Shown in pieces: positions 20,776 to 31,116 of a DNA stretch of 64,000 nucleotides (position 1 is the stretch's first letter; every line of letters begins with the position of its first letter). The position numbers were made by a program, and so were the translations under genes. The stretch comes from Ascochyta rabiei (Eukaryota > Ascomycota > Dothideomycetes > Pleosporales > Didymellaceae): positions 1,240,001 to 1,304,000 of the forward strand of contig NC_082418.1 in NCBI RefSeq assembly GCF_004011695.2. The letters are read 5' to 3'. The notes under the pieces are model-generated. The model had not been told where the DNA came from, did not search any database, and saw only the letters and a list, made by a program, of their open reading frames with translations.

Positions 20776-23700
20776 CTACATACCCTCATCCATGATGACG
20801 ACTCTCTTCTTCTTTTTCTTCTTCTTGACTTGCTCCGCGTCGGGCGCCTCGCCCTCACCCTCTATCTCTGCCTCGACGCCACCACCACGCTCGCCCTCGG
20901 GCTTGGTCTTCTTCTTTTTCTTCTTCTTGAGCGGCGCCGCGCCACCGCCGTCGTCCTGCGCGGCCTGCGCGGCCTGCGCTTCCGCCTGAGGAGTCTGTGC
21001 GTCGTCGCCCTCGACGGCAACCTTTCGCACCTTCTTCTTCTTTTTCTTGACTACGCCCTCCTCCCTGACGTCGACGCGTTCGGTCGCGCGTTGCATTTCC
21101 AAACGCGAACGCTCGACGGCCTGTAGCGCGCGTGCCATTTCTGCTTCTTCTTGCTCTTTGCGCTCGATTTCTAGCGCGGTGAGGCGGCGGTTGCTGCTCG
21201 TGCTGTCGTCGTCGAGAGACAGCGAGCCGAGGCCTGAACTGTCGACTTGCAGTAGGGATTTCTTATTGCGCGTCGATGCGGGTTTAGGCGTGACAATGTC
21301 CTCGCGCTCGGGATCTTGGGACGCCGGGCCGAGCGTCTCGTCGCCCATGATTTCAACCCGTCGGACGGGTTTGCGTGGGCTACGTGCGCGTGGGATGTTG
21401 TCCGAAGATGCGTGTCTGCTGTTTGTAGAAAGATCGAGATCCATAATGGGTATCGAGTCGATATCCAGATCGTTGCCGTCTCTATTCCCGTCGCGGACGA
21501 TTCTGCTGAGCGGGGTGACGGCGCCGCTGCCGCCTTCGGGGTCGATGTAGAAGGGGTCGTCTTTGTAGCGTTCTTTGCGTTCTGCTTTGCGGCGCGCAAT
21601 GATGTCGGCGTCCAGGTATTCTTCCTCCACGGCATTTTGGTAAGACGCGGGCTCTTTATGGGGAGCGTCAAGACGGTCGGCTGCTGGAGCAGAGGTGGGT
21701 TCTGAACTAGTGTAGGAGGCGACGGGTTCACTGTAAGCAGCGTACACCTCGTCTTCGTCTGCTTCGAAACCGTCTTGCTCGGCTTGAGAAAGAAGACTGT
21801 GCAAGTTCGGGTTGATTGGGGTGTCGAGATCGAGATCGTCTGGTATGGGGACTTTGCGCTGGGCGCCCGGTGCAACAGGGTTGAGTTCGGCGCCGGAGAA
21901 CAGCGCAGGTATGGCTTGGGTCAGCAGGAGTGGTGGTTCAGTGAAGTCTCCCTCTGTATCTGTTGGTGCTCCAGATGCAGCCTCGGCCGCTAATCGCATC
22001 AACTCGAGATATTCGACTGCGCGTTCCTGAACCTCAAGGCTGGGGTGTGTGGAGAGCGGCTCGAGGAAGTGGATGATGCGTGCCATCAGGAGAGACATTA
22101 GTGTCTTGCGTTCTGGCGTCCAGGATATCCGCTCGTTACCAGCCATGCTCGAGAAGACCTTGGGTATTGCTTGGAGATACACCGCGAGCGTCTTTGAAGA
22201 GAGCTGGAGAGATGCAGGATGGAGCAGCGAAGTCATGACGGGCTCCGGTTGTGAGAGGTACGAAGCGTATTCACCGACGAGCCAGCCAGCATATTCGAGC
22301 ACGCCTTGTCCACCATTACCTGACGCTGGGAACATTCGATCTCTGCGGTCCACGAGCACCAGGGACTGTGCTGCATCTACAGCTTCGTGGCGTACGCTGC
22401 GGACTCGAACAGCAACGTTCTGTAGCTCGTGTCCAATGCCAGCGCCGACATCGTCAGAGTGCTCTGGATCCTCCTCCTCTTCTGTCATTGCTGCAAGCTT
22501 GGTAGCGGGCGAGACGCGAACAAGCTGCGTAAGCACATCGATATACCATTCAAAGTCGGTGACGTTGCTGTACGTGTCGCGCGAACACATCTCTAAGATC
22601 CTTCGAATGACATTGGCTCTGTAGTCATCAGGCAAAGGCGGTGGCTGGTCAGATCTCTGCTCGTGCGAAGGAAGTGCGTTCTCGGCATCCTCATCATCAG
22701 AGTCGGCGTATGGCACAACACCGGTATTCCTAAACCGGTCGTTCCCTGGCTCGTCTGCTGCGGTGGCTATGGGTGCGTTCCGCAGCTGGCGCATGAGGCG
22801 TCCTACAATCGCGGTGAGGTTGTCAGGATTGACCATGCCAACGACAAGATCAAGAGCACGCATTCGTATCGAGATGTCAGGGTCGTCGATGCATTCCAGT
22901 ATGACATCCTGTTGTTGGCCAACGAGGTACGGGTGCGAGCCAACAATCTTGTCGAAAGCGAGTAGCGCCACGTATTTTACTGCAACGGATGAGACTGGGC
23001 TTGAGCAGTAGATTCATGTGGAATGAGCTTACAGTTGGAGTCGCCCTCTATGACCATCATGCCTCGCAGCTTGCCGACGCATAACTTGGCTACTTCTTCG
23101 CCTTCCGAGGTGCCTTCGACGGCTTCCAAGATGCCCCCCTGTATTATGCCGCTGATGCATTCATACAGCAGAGACATGGCGGATGTCTCCCGGATGATCT
23201 TGGTCAGCGGAGGCAGCAGTTTCTTGATCAGTCGAGGCTCGAGGGGGGTCAATGTCGCAAACTGCACGTGGTCAGCACGGTGAAGAAGGCAGGCAAGGAA
23301 GGAAACGTACGAGCTTGATGAGCTTGATAGCCATCCAGTTGTTTCCTCCCTCGACCAGAAGGTCGAACAAGCGCGGGGCAAGCGGCAGGAAGTCCTGTGG
23401 TCGCCTCCAGCCCAATTCGCAGACGACGTTTACAATCGCAGCCGTCACGCTGGGATCCTCATTCTCGTCGAGGAGGCGGTCTTTAATCTTCGGCCATGCA
23501 GGTCGCAGGGTCTCGGGATAGACCAGGGCCAGTCGGTACAGCGTGACGACGGTCTTCTTGCGAATCTGGGGGTGAGAGTGCGTCAATCGCGGGATGAGGT
23601 CGGAGAGGACCGAGTTGGCCATGCTTGGGTTGATGACGTGCGGTATGGCGGCCAGGGGCAGCGAGATGAAGGGCGGCGTGGGCAGCATGATGTCCTTCTT

Positions 23701-24012
23701 CAGCTGGTTCTCGGCGAGCACCAGGACCTCGGTGTCGCGGCGGAAGCTCTGCACGGCGGCCAGGTAGCCGGTGCGCTTGTGGCGGAACTTGGGGCTCGAC
23801 ATGACCTCGAGCACGTTGAAGCTTGCCCAGGACATGTCGTGGCCGAACATCTCAAGGTAGGTGAGCTTCATCAGGGCGGTCGACTTGAGGTCCATGTCGT
23901 TGGAGCGGATTTCCTGCCGACATTCCTTGATGCTGTCGGCGATGTACTCCCTCTCCGAGCCCTTGTGGTTGCGCAGGCCCCGGATGAGGTCGTAGAGGGA
24001 TTTCTCGAACAT
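20776..24012 (-). CDS. apl5: AP-3 complex delta adaptin
   Basis: Three exons (24012-23311, 23261-23033, 22979-20776) encode 1044 residues. The start MFEKSLYDLIRGLRNHKG and the following KLTYLEMFGHDMSWASFNVLEVM are typical of the delta large chain, which forms with beta3, mu3 and sigma3 the coat that sorts cargo from Golgi or endosomes to the vacuole. The first 600 or so residues are helical HEAT-like adaptin repeats; the hinge is acidic and Ser-rich; the C-terminus alternates several Lys runs (KKKKKK-type) with acidic and Ala/Gln-rich segments. Introns are short, 49 and 53 nt (gtacgt/tgcag, gtaagc/tgcag), and the frame continues through both. No separate ear domain is obvious in the low-complexity tail. 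The length is usual for fungi. The gene is divergent from EMC2. Confidence 0.95.
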
Positions 24013-24451
24013 GGCGCCGGCTGGTCACGCAGCGTCGTGCGGGTGGTGGAGCGGCCGAGGAGGGGCAGGCGGGCAGGTGGGCGGGCGGTTGTGAAGAGCG
24101 AGCCAGTGGGCATGATCATGGAGAGGCCGAGCACATATCCAAGCTCGTTCCAGCCGCAGCAATCGGGTCTGCAGGGGCGCACGAGCGCGGTGCGGCGGTG
24201 TTGGCCATGGAGAGGGAGCGCGAGTCGAGGCGCATCATCCCGCCGGCGACTCGGCGCCGACCCCAAGTGGAGCTTGGACGCCATGTGCATGTGGACGGGG
24301 ACGTGGACGTGGACGTGGACGCGGACCGGGACCCGGACCTGGACCTGGACCTGGACGCGGGCCGCTGGACCTCCGCATGCACGACGAGAGCAGGCAGCCG
24401 ACTGTCGGTCCACAGTGCACACACGCCCTCCCCCTCGCCAGAACGCCCACA
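24013..24451. promoter_or_regulatory. Divergent promoter of AP-3 delta and EMC2 genes
   Basis: A 439-base GC-rich interval between two start codons. It contains a hexamer array, described separately. A very long plus-strand frame crosses the whole interval, but this reflects GC richness rather than coding. Confidence 0.6.
24291..24360. repeat. Hexamer tandem repeat GTGGAC/CTGGAC in divergent promoter
   Basis: About eleven imperfect hexamers built on xTGGAC, changing from GTGGAC to CTGGAC along the array, with GCGGAC and CCGGAC variants. It sits between the AP-3 delta and EMC2 start codons. Confidence 0.85.
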
Positions 24452-25419
24452 ATGGCGACCGCCAACCTGCTCACCCCGCCCACCCGCATCCCCCGCCGAC
24501 CGCCCTCGCGCTCTCGCAGAAGGCGCCGCTCATCCTCTCCAACCCGCCCACCTCGTCCCTGCCGTGGCCGCTGTCGCTCCTCTTCTCGCGCGAAACGCCC
24601 GAGTCGTGGGCGATCCACGAGAACCTCCTTCTCTCCGCGCTGCGCACCGGCGACGAGTCGTCGGCCGCCCAGATTCTGTCGCGGCTGGAGTCGCGCTTCG
24701 GCGAGCGCAACGAGCGCATCATCACGCTCCGGGGCATCTACAACGAGGCAACCGCCCAGACGCCCGCCGACCTGGAGCGGGTGTTTGAAGGCTACGAGAA
24801 GATCCTGCGCGAAGACCCAACCAACGCCAGCATCCGCAAGCGCCGCGTCGCCGTGCTGAAGAGCCTGGGCCGCACCAGCGACGCCATCACCGCCGTGACG
24901 GTGCTGCTGCAGAACTCGCCCACGGACGTTGAGGCCTGGGCCGAGGCGTCGGAGCTGTACGCGAGCCAGGCCGCGTGGGGGCAGGCCATCTACTGCGCCG
25001 AGGAGGTGCTGTTGATCGCGCCTCTGAGCTGGAGTGCACACGCGCACGTCGCCACGCTGCACTACCTGTCCAGCACAAGCAGCAGCCCCGCGAGCACGAG
25101 CGAGCTCGCCCTGGCGCTGAAGCACTTCTGCCGCGCCGTCGAGCTGAACCAAGGCTACCTCCGCGCCTTCTACGGACTGAAGCTAGTCGCTCCGAAACTC
25201 ATCCCCTTGCTCCCCGACGCATCTGCCTCGTCGAAAAAGAAGAGCGACCAGGACGACGACGACGTGCCTCTCCCCTCGCTGACGAGCGTGCAGAAGCTGG
25301 ACGAGATGGCAACCAAGAAGCTAGGCGACTTTATCCGAGACTTTGCGAGCGCGAAAGAGGGTCAGTCCGGCTACGACGAGGCCGAGATCATCGCAGCGAA
25401 GGAGCTGTTGAACCGGTAG
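24452..25419 (+). CDS. emc2: ER membrane protein complex subunit 2 (EMC2), with apparent frameshift
   Basis: EMC2 is the soluble TPR subunit that scaffolds the cytosolic side of the ER membrane insertase EMC. The main frame encodes ALALSQKAPLILSNPPTS, then SLPWPLSLLFSRETPE, and TPR helices such as WAEASELYASQAAWGQAI and ELNQGYLRAFYGLKL, ending in ELLNR. The only sensible start, ATG at 24452 (context cccacaATGg, protein MATANLLTPPTRIP), is in another frame and runs into Arg-rich nonsense. One extra base in the C5 run at 24490-24494 would join the two exactly and give 322 residues with a family-like N-terminus. There is no GT in the interval, so a small intron cannot repair it. I judge this a sequencing or assembly error, or less likely a real lesion. 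The downstream frame is intact. Confidence 0.88.
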
Positions 25420-25443
25420 GCTGCTGCTGTACCATCCAGCCAA

Positions 25444-25482
25444 GCAGAGCAGAGCAGAGCAGAGCAGAGCAGAGCAGAGCAG
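25444..25482. repeat. Pentamer tandem repeat (GCAGA)n
   Basis: Nearly eight perfect copies of a five-base unit beginning 25 bases after the EMC2 stop codon, so probably inside its 3' untranslated region. Confidence 0.9.
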
Positions 25483-25678
25483 CGAGTCCATTACCAAAGC
25501 AAGGAGTTGAGGCGTTGATCAAGACGCCCAGACACAAGACAAGTGGTGCACATGTAGACGACCACTACTGCTCAAGACGCAAAGCCATCAGCCCGCACCC
25601 CTGCAGACCCATCTTCTACAATAAACATTCCAGCTGTCAGACACCACCGATGAACTCCATCCATGCGCATATGCCTAA

Positions 25679-25694
25679 CCCCCCCCCCCCCCCC
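25679..25694. repeat. Poly-C run of 16
   Basis: An uninterrupted run of C in the intergenic region; prone to length error in sequencing. Confidence 0.9.
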
Positions 25695-25957
25695 TCTTAA
25701 TCGTAACTCCAATGCACTCCACCTACCTGCCCTGAGTCTATTGCACTCCCTCCCTGTACTGCGATGCCATGCATGACACCCCAGCGCTCTGAAGCACTCA
25801 CCCACCCTGGTCGTTTCTTCAACACACGCCCACCGAAGCACTCACGCCTATAGGTATGCAAACAAACATGTACACATCGCAGTCTCAACTCTCAACTCTC
25901 GAGTCTCGAGTCTCGAGTCCGTGGGAGAACGGGAAAAGGACAACGCACCAACAGCAA

Positions 25958-26002
25958 CAGAGAGAAAGAGAGAGAGAGAGAAAGAGAAAGAGAAAGAGAG
26001 AA
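25958..26002. repeat. GA-rich purine tract
   Basis: Alternating GAGA and AAAGAG units form an unbroken purine tract of about 45 bases on the plus strand. Confidence 0.85.
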
Positions 26003-26370
26003 TCAGATGAGTTGAAAGAAAGGGGGGGAGGGGGGGATATAGTTATTATAATTACAGCGAAACCTCTTGGCCTAAACTCCAAAGAGGTTCTATTTCCAGA
26101 TGCCTCGAGATGTCTCGAGATGCCACAACACCTTTCCAGATCCATGGCCATGTTCATGTGCATTTCTTCCTTGACCAACTTCCTCACAACGCCACGACGC
26201 CTCACACTCCTCGGGGCTCAGTCCAGCGCTACTCCATCTAGACCGAGGTGATAGATTATTGAATAGAGGGGAAAAAAAAAAGAAAGAGCCTTCTACTAGG
26301 AGGCTTGGGATAGATATGCATAGATGCGATGTGCTCTTTCTTCTTCTCTTTCTTCTTCCGTCTTCCGTCT

Positions 26371-26374
<4 letters not shown>

Positions 26375-26426
<52 letters not shown>
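26375..26426. repeat. Dinucleotide microsatellite (TC)26
   Basis: An almost pure TC run of about 52 bases, flanked by further pyrimidine-rich sequence (TTCTTC units) on the left. Confidence 0.93.
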
Positions 26427-26431
<5 letters not shown>

Positions 26432-26635
26432 ACTTTTCTTCTCCCTCGCTCCGTCCTTCCGTCCGTCCACCCCCTCTCCATGCCATGTATGTATGGTGAT
26501 TCAATCAATGAGCAAAAAAGGGGGTAGTCGCGCCGATGAGTCATTTTCCGGTACAGCGCAATGATGATGAAGAGGAAGAAGAAAGCAACTCAACCAAAAA
26601 CGCCATGTAAATGCAGTCAGCAGATAGAAACCCGA

Positions 26636-26692
26636 GAAGAAGAAAAAGAAGAAGAAGAAGAAGAAGAAGAAGAAGAAGAAGAAGAAGAAGAA
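26636..26692. repeat. Trinucleotide microsatellite (GAA)n
   Basis: About 15 near-perfect GAA units, preceded by variants with one extra A. It lies about 70 bases downstream, in the minus-strand sense, of the stop of the Met-rich gene and so is probably transcribed as UUC repeats in its 3' untranslated region. Confidence 0.9.
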
Positions 26693-26764
26693 AACGCTCC
26701 CATATCACACGTGGCCCGTCAAATCGCAACGAAACATCTTCAGCCTCCGAAGAAAGCAGCCTCC

Positions 26765-29700
26765 CTAGAGGTTCAGGCCGCGGGTGAGGTCTTCCAGGCC
26801 CGAGCTCGCATTCTCTTTACCCTTGCCGAACTTGCTCTTGCGGGCCGCCATGGAGCCCCAGTCTTCGTCGTCCTTTTCGTCTACATCCAACTGCGGGCTG
26901 CTCTTCTTCAGGATGCCCTTGATCGCGCCGGGCTTGTTGCCGCCGCCGCTCGTGGCTTGCAGCGTCATCGAGGTGCCATTCGAGACTGCATCCGAATGGT
27001 TAGTGACCGGTCGGTAGCGCGCAGAAAGACCAATGTTGGAACGCTCAGAAGGTGCTATCGACGGTGTGTATCCCGGACCGGGTCCCATACCCATGCCAAA
27101 GCTCGAGTACGGCCGCTGCTGCTGCTGCTGTCCGTTTGTAGATACCAAAGACATGGTTCGATTCTGAGGAGGTTGCATACCATTCTGCATGCCTGGCACA
27201 TTCAAAAAAGAGTTGTTGCCCATCATGTTTTGACCCTGGCCCATCATGCCGTTGTTGAAGGCGTTGTTTGGCATAGCCATCGGCATCCGGGCATCTTGCT
27301 GCTGTTGTTGCATCTGCTGCATCTGCATCTGCTGCATCTGCATAGCCATCATCTGCTGCATCTGCTGGTACTGCTGCTGCATTTGCATAACGTCGTTTTG
27401 CTGTGGCATGTAGCCCATGCCCATCATCGGCATCTGGCCAGGCGAGCCCATGGCTCCTCCCATCATGGGGTTCATGCCGTTCATGCCGTTCATGGGGTTC
27501 ATGCCGTTCATGCCGTTCATGCCGTTCATGCCGTTCATGCCGTTCATGCCGTTCATGCCCATACCATTCATGCCCATACCATTCATGCCCATAGCGTTCA
27601 TGCCCATGCCCATGCCCATGCCCATGCCGTTGCCCATGCCGTTGCCCATGCCGTTCATCATGGGCATCTGCGGCACGCGCGTGGGGTTATGAAGCTGGCC
27701 TTGGCTGTTCATCTGGCTGCCCAGCATGCCAGTAAAAGGACCTCCCTCGGGCTTCTTGCTCGAAGCGCCGCCCAGATACTTCTTCTTGGTCATGTCGCGC
27801 ATCTGGATCTGGTCGACGAGGGAAGGCGCTGCCATGCCGGCGTCTTGGTACATGAGCGGTGGTGGTGCGCCCATGGGTCCTTGGCTGTAGCCTCCACCGG
27901 TCATTGCATCGCCGGCGACCGACTGTGGGCCACGAGGGAGGTGGTTGAAGCCGAGCGATTCGCGGTTTGCGTGGTGCACCAGGCCGCCGCCAATGAAGGA
28001 GCTGTGTGGGTCCATGGGCAGATTTCTGGCAAAGGCAGGAAGGGCGGTTCCGCGATTCCCACCCATGGCGCCGGCAGAGGCTGGGCGGTCGGGGAGGTAG
28101 GAGGGCATGGCGTTGGTGGGCTGGCTGGGTACTCTGTTTCGCGATGTGCTGGGGAAGCCGTGCTGGGCAAGTATGCCCAGAGGAACGTCCTCGTCCTCCC
28201 ATTCGTCTGCCTTGATCGAAGTCTCCGAGGGGAAGCCCATGGTGGACGAGGCAAAGGCGCCGTCGACGATGCTCTCGGGCCTGTTGGGGTTGCCTGGGGC
28301 TGTCGTGGAGCGACGCATGGCTTCTCTCGCAAACGTCATCTGTTGGTTCTTCCGCCTCAGGACCTCCTCCTCTTGGCGCTTCCGGATGGCCTCCTCTTCG
28401 TCCTCGTAGTCTTCGTCGGAATCGCTGTCTTGCGGGGGCGGGGCGGCGGCTCGCTTCTTCTGGTACTCGCGAAACTCAGCCTGTGACATGACGCGCGAGC
28501 CTGAAGGGTCGAGGGGGCGAGGGGGGTCCTTTGGGACGGGAGGGGCTTGCTTGGGTGCAGGCGGGGCCGGTGGTTGGGGCTTTTGGGGCGGCGGGGCGAA
28601 GAGGTTGTCCTCGTCGTCATCGTCGTAAGCAATGGCCGAGGGCGGCAGGGGCGCTCTCGGGGTGGCGTTTGTCGAGGCGGAGCGGGACGAGAGGGGGGTC
28701 TCCAAGGAATTGGCGGACGAGGTGGAGAGGGAGGTGGGGTGCTGCTCGGGCGAGCTGGGGGGGTAGGTGTCCTTTTGCATAAAGGGCTGGCGAGCTTGGT
28801 GGCCGTTGGGGTCGTGGAAGGTGGCGGACGAGTGCAGGTCGGGGCTGTCGGGGGCCATGGAGACGGGGGCGTACTGCTGGTACTTGTGTGGGGGCGGCAG
28901 GGGCGGTGGGGAGTCGTCGTCGTCTGAGCGCGGCGAGCCCATGAGGTTGTCGGCGGAACCACGGCTGTCCCAACTCCTTAAAGGCGGCTCGACGTGGGAC
29001 TGGGACAGGACTCTGATGGGCTCGGGCTGGAATGTGCGCTTTTCCGCAAGGAGCGAGCGGCCCGGGGGCTCAGGCTGGCGGGCCATGTCAGGGGATTCCT
29101 TGCGGTTGAGGCCGCTGAAGATGTCGTCAAAGGAAGCGTCTTCTCCAAAGGACAGGTCTTGGTCGAGCTTGGGCGGCATGGCGGTGCTGGCATAGCTCGA
29201 GGTGGTCATGGCGCGATCTCGCTTACCAAAGCCAAAGGGCATCGTGTTGCTATTATTGGCGGGTGCTCCTGAGCTAGTCCGCGGCAGGGCAGGGAGCGTC
29301 TTCTTGGAGCTGAAGTAGGAGCCGGGCGAGGTGCTGTGCGGCGCAATGTGGGGGCGCGGAACGGTGGCAAAGAGGTTGTCGTCGGAGCCCGTGTCGGTGG
29401 ACGAGGGCAGGGTTGAGGTGGAGCCGTGGTGGGCGTTCATGTAAGGACGCGAGGTGGAAAATTGCGTCCCACTGCTGGACTTGCTGTCACTAATGCAGGA
29501 GTCAGTGTCAAGGGTCAAGGCGCAGCTACAGGGACGCCGGCGCTACCGCATGGGCCAGGCTGCCTTACCGCTTTGAGGATCCTGGAGAGTCGTCCTCGAA
29601 GGATTGATTGCGCGCCTTGGAGGTTCCGCTGCCGAAGCCGCTGAAGCGCGGGAACTTGGACGACTTTTCCTTTTCCATGGTCTTGCGGCGCTCTGCCAGC

Positions 29701-29894
29701 TTGTCCACCTCGGGCCGGCTCATGAGGCGGAAGCCGCCCGAGTCGGTGGTGGCGGCGGGCGGGGCAGGGGCCGGGGCCGGGGCAGGTGCGGCGACATCAG
29801 GGCTCGTGGGTGCGCCGGCTGCAGCCACGTCGTCCAGCCCATTGCTCTGCGACTTGCGGCGGGCGGTGAAGAGGCCGAGGCCCGGCTTGCCCAT
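26765..29894 (-). CDS. Large low-complexity protein with Met-Asn-Gly repeats
   Basis: Two exons (29894-29569 and 29489-26765) encode 1016 residues. It starts MGKPGLGLFTARRKSQSNG and has an Ala/Pro run and the helix MSRPEVDKLAERRKTMEKEK. After a 79-nt intron (gtaagg...attag) comes a long disordered Ser/Pro/Asp-rich region with DLSFGEDASFDDIFSGL, polyproline stretches (PPPLPPP), and a charged coiled-coil EFREYQKKR to RRKNQQMTF. The second half has DEWEDEDVPLGILAQHGFP, MRDMTKKKYLGG, a Met/Asn/Gly minisatellite, Met/Gln runs, and a basic C-terminus with KGILKK and DEDWGSMAARKSKFG. Short conserved islands in a disordered chain and polyproline suggest a cytoskeletal or endocytic scaffold, but I cannot name the family. 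No membrane segment is seen. Confidence 0.85.
27457..27655 (-). repeat. In-frame coding minisatellite (Met-Asn-Gly / Met-Gly)
   Basis: The DNA repeats units of 9, 6 and 15 bases built on ATGAACGGC and ATGGGC (seen as gccgttcat and gcccat on the plus strand). It encodes blocks of MNG, then MNGMG, then MG. All units are multiples of three, so copy-number changes preserve the reading frame. Confidence 0.92.
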
Positions 29895-30018
29895 TGCGTG
29901 CGTGTGGGTGGGTGGATGGGTGTGAGGGGGGATGCGGTGCGCGCGAGGCGCTCTCGATGCCTGAGGTGGCCTGGGACGAGCGGGCGGGCTATCTCATGTA
30001 GGTGCGCGCGAGCGGGCG

Positions 30019-30101
30019 GTGGACAGGTGGACAGGTGGACAGGCGGATAGGCGGACAGGTGGACAGGCGGATAGGCGGACAGGCGGACAGGCGGACAGGC
30101 G
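30019..30101. repeat. Octamer tandem repeat GYGGACAG/GCGGATAG
   Basis: About ten copies of an eight-base unit with three regular variants (GTGGACAG, GCGGACAG, GCGGATAG) arranged in a patterned order. It lies about 125 bases upstream of the start codon of the Met-rich gene. Confidence 0.9.
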
Positions 30102-30137
30102 GTGGACGGCGGCCGGCTGTTGAGGACCGGCGGGTAG

Positions 30138-30165
30138 GCGTGGGCGTGGGCGTGGGCGTGGGCGT
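30138..30165. repeat. Hexamer tandem repeat (GCGTGG)n
   Basis: Four to five copies of a six-base GC-rich unit, ending in a variant with A. Confidence 0.85.
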
Positions 30166-30288
30166 AGGTGGGAGAGGCCGAGGGAGAGCAGGCGGAGGGA
30201 TAAGAATGCGGTGCGGCTAGAAGCGAGTGTGAGTGTGAGGTTGGGTCTGAGGGCGTGATGTCAGCCGGGGCGCACGATGCAGAGGCAA

Positions 30289-30374
30289 CGTCGAGCCACG
30301 TCGAGCCACGTCGAGCAATGTCAGGCAGTGTCGAGCAATGTCAAGCAGCGTCGAGCAGTGTCAAGCGGTGCAGT
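30289..30374. repeat. Degenerate 10-11-base repeat around TGTCGAGCA
   Basis: Eight or so diverged copies of a unit reading roughly CGTCGAGCCA, drifting to TGTCAAGCAG and then to GTGCAGTGCAG. The gradual drift suggests an old array. Confidence 0.75.
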
Positions 30375-30830
30375 GCAGGGCGGTGCAGTGGACGGCGTGA
30401 TGGGTGCGTGGCAGGAGCGGCGTGGAGGGTGCAGGCGGCGAGAGGGCCAACATCAGACAATCTCCATCAGACGCAGACGCTTGCTTGCGGTCGACGGTCG
30501 ACGGACGATGGTCGATGGTCGATGCACTAGCAGCCGCCCGGCGACAGCTCCCAACTCCCAACAGCCGCACACGCAGGAACGCAGGCCACTTGCTTGCGAG
30601 GCGCCCTTTCTGTCACCACCCTTGCCAGGCCTGCCAGGCCTGCCAGATGCTGGCTGTAGCTGTCTCTCGCCCTCGCTCTGCTGGCGCTGACGTTCCACGC
30701 TCGCTCGCCTGCCTGCCTGAGTGCCGCCTCGTCTACACAATGCTCCCAGCGCGTCGGGAGCCCGGGGTTAGGGGTGGGTAGTGCGGCCACTTACCAGACA
30801 GTCTCCTGCTCTGCAACCAACAACAGCAGC

Positions 30831-30831
30831 A

Positions 30832-30862
<31 letters not shown>

Positions 30863-30923
30863 TGACGATGACAATGACAATGACAATGACAATGACAATG
30901 ACAACGACAACGACAACGACAAA

Positions 30924-30957
<34 letters not shown>
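30831..30957. repeat. Compound microsatellite ACG to ATGACG to ACAATG to ACAACG
   Basis: Four adjoining blocks, each internally uniform. A trinucleotide block (ACG) passes to three hexamer blocks that differ from their neighbour by one or two substitutions per hexamer, with one AAAGAC variant in the last block. Confidence 0.92.
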
Positions 30958-30972
30958 GCCAATGACTATCAA

Positions 30973-31010
30973 CGACAATGGCAAAGGCAAAGGCAAAGGC
31001 AAAAGCAAAG
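30973..31010. repeat. Hexamer tandem repeat (GGCAAA)n
   Basis: Five copies of GGCAAA with one AGCAAA variant, immediately after the compound microsatellite. Confidence 0.85.
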
Positions 31011-31065
31011 GGTGCGGGCGAGGGTGCGCAGAGGGAAGAGGGTGGAGAGGGCGCACGGGCGTACA

Positions 31066-31116
31066 GCAGCAGAAGCAGAAGCAGAAGCAGAGGCTGAAGC
31101 AGAGGCAGAAGAGGTG
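31066..31116. repeat. Hexamer tandem repeat (AGCAGA)n
   Basis: About eight imperfect copies of AGCAGA/GGCAGA in the purine-rich part of the repeat field. Confidence 0.85.

Larger units (their letters stand above)
25420..26764. other. Convergent intergenic region rich in simple repeats
   Basis: About 1.35 kb between the convergent stops of EMC2 and the Met-rich gene. It contains a pentamer array, a C16 run, purine tracts, a long TC run and a GAA run, listed separately. No coding gene is supported; the frames seen here are translations of repeats. Confidence 0.7.

Noticed and set aside
23572..24451. Long open plus-strand frame reaching upstream of EMC2 into the AP-3 delta gene
   Set aside because: It is antisense to the conserved AP-3 delta N-terminus and translates the hexamer promoter array as WTWTWT-type repeats; it is open only because the DNA is GC-rich.
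26561..28486. 641-codon plus-strand frame over the Met-rich gene
   Set aside because: It is antisense to a well-supported two-exon gene and is made of His/Val/Ala repeats complementary to the Met-Asn-Gly minisatellite.
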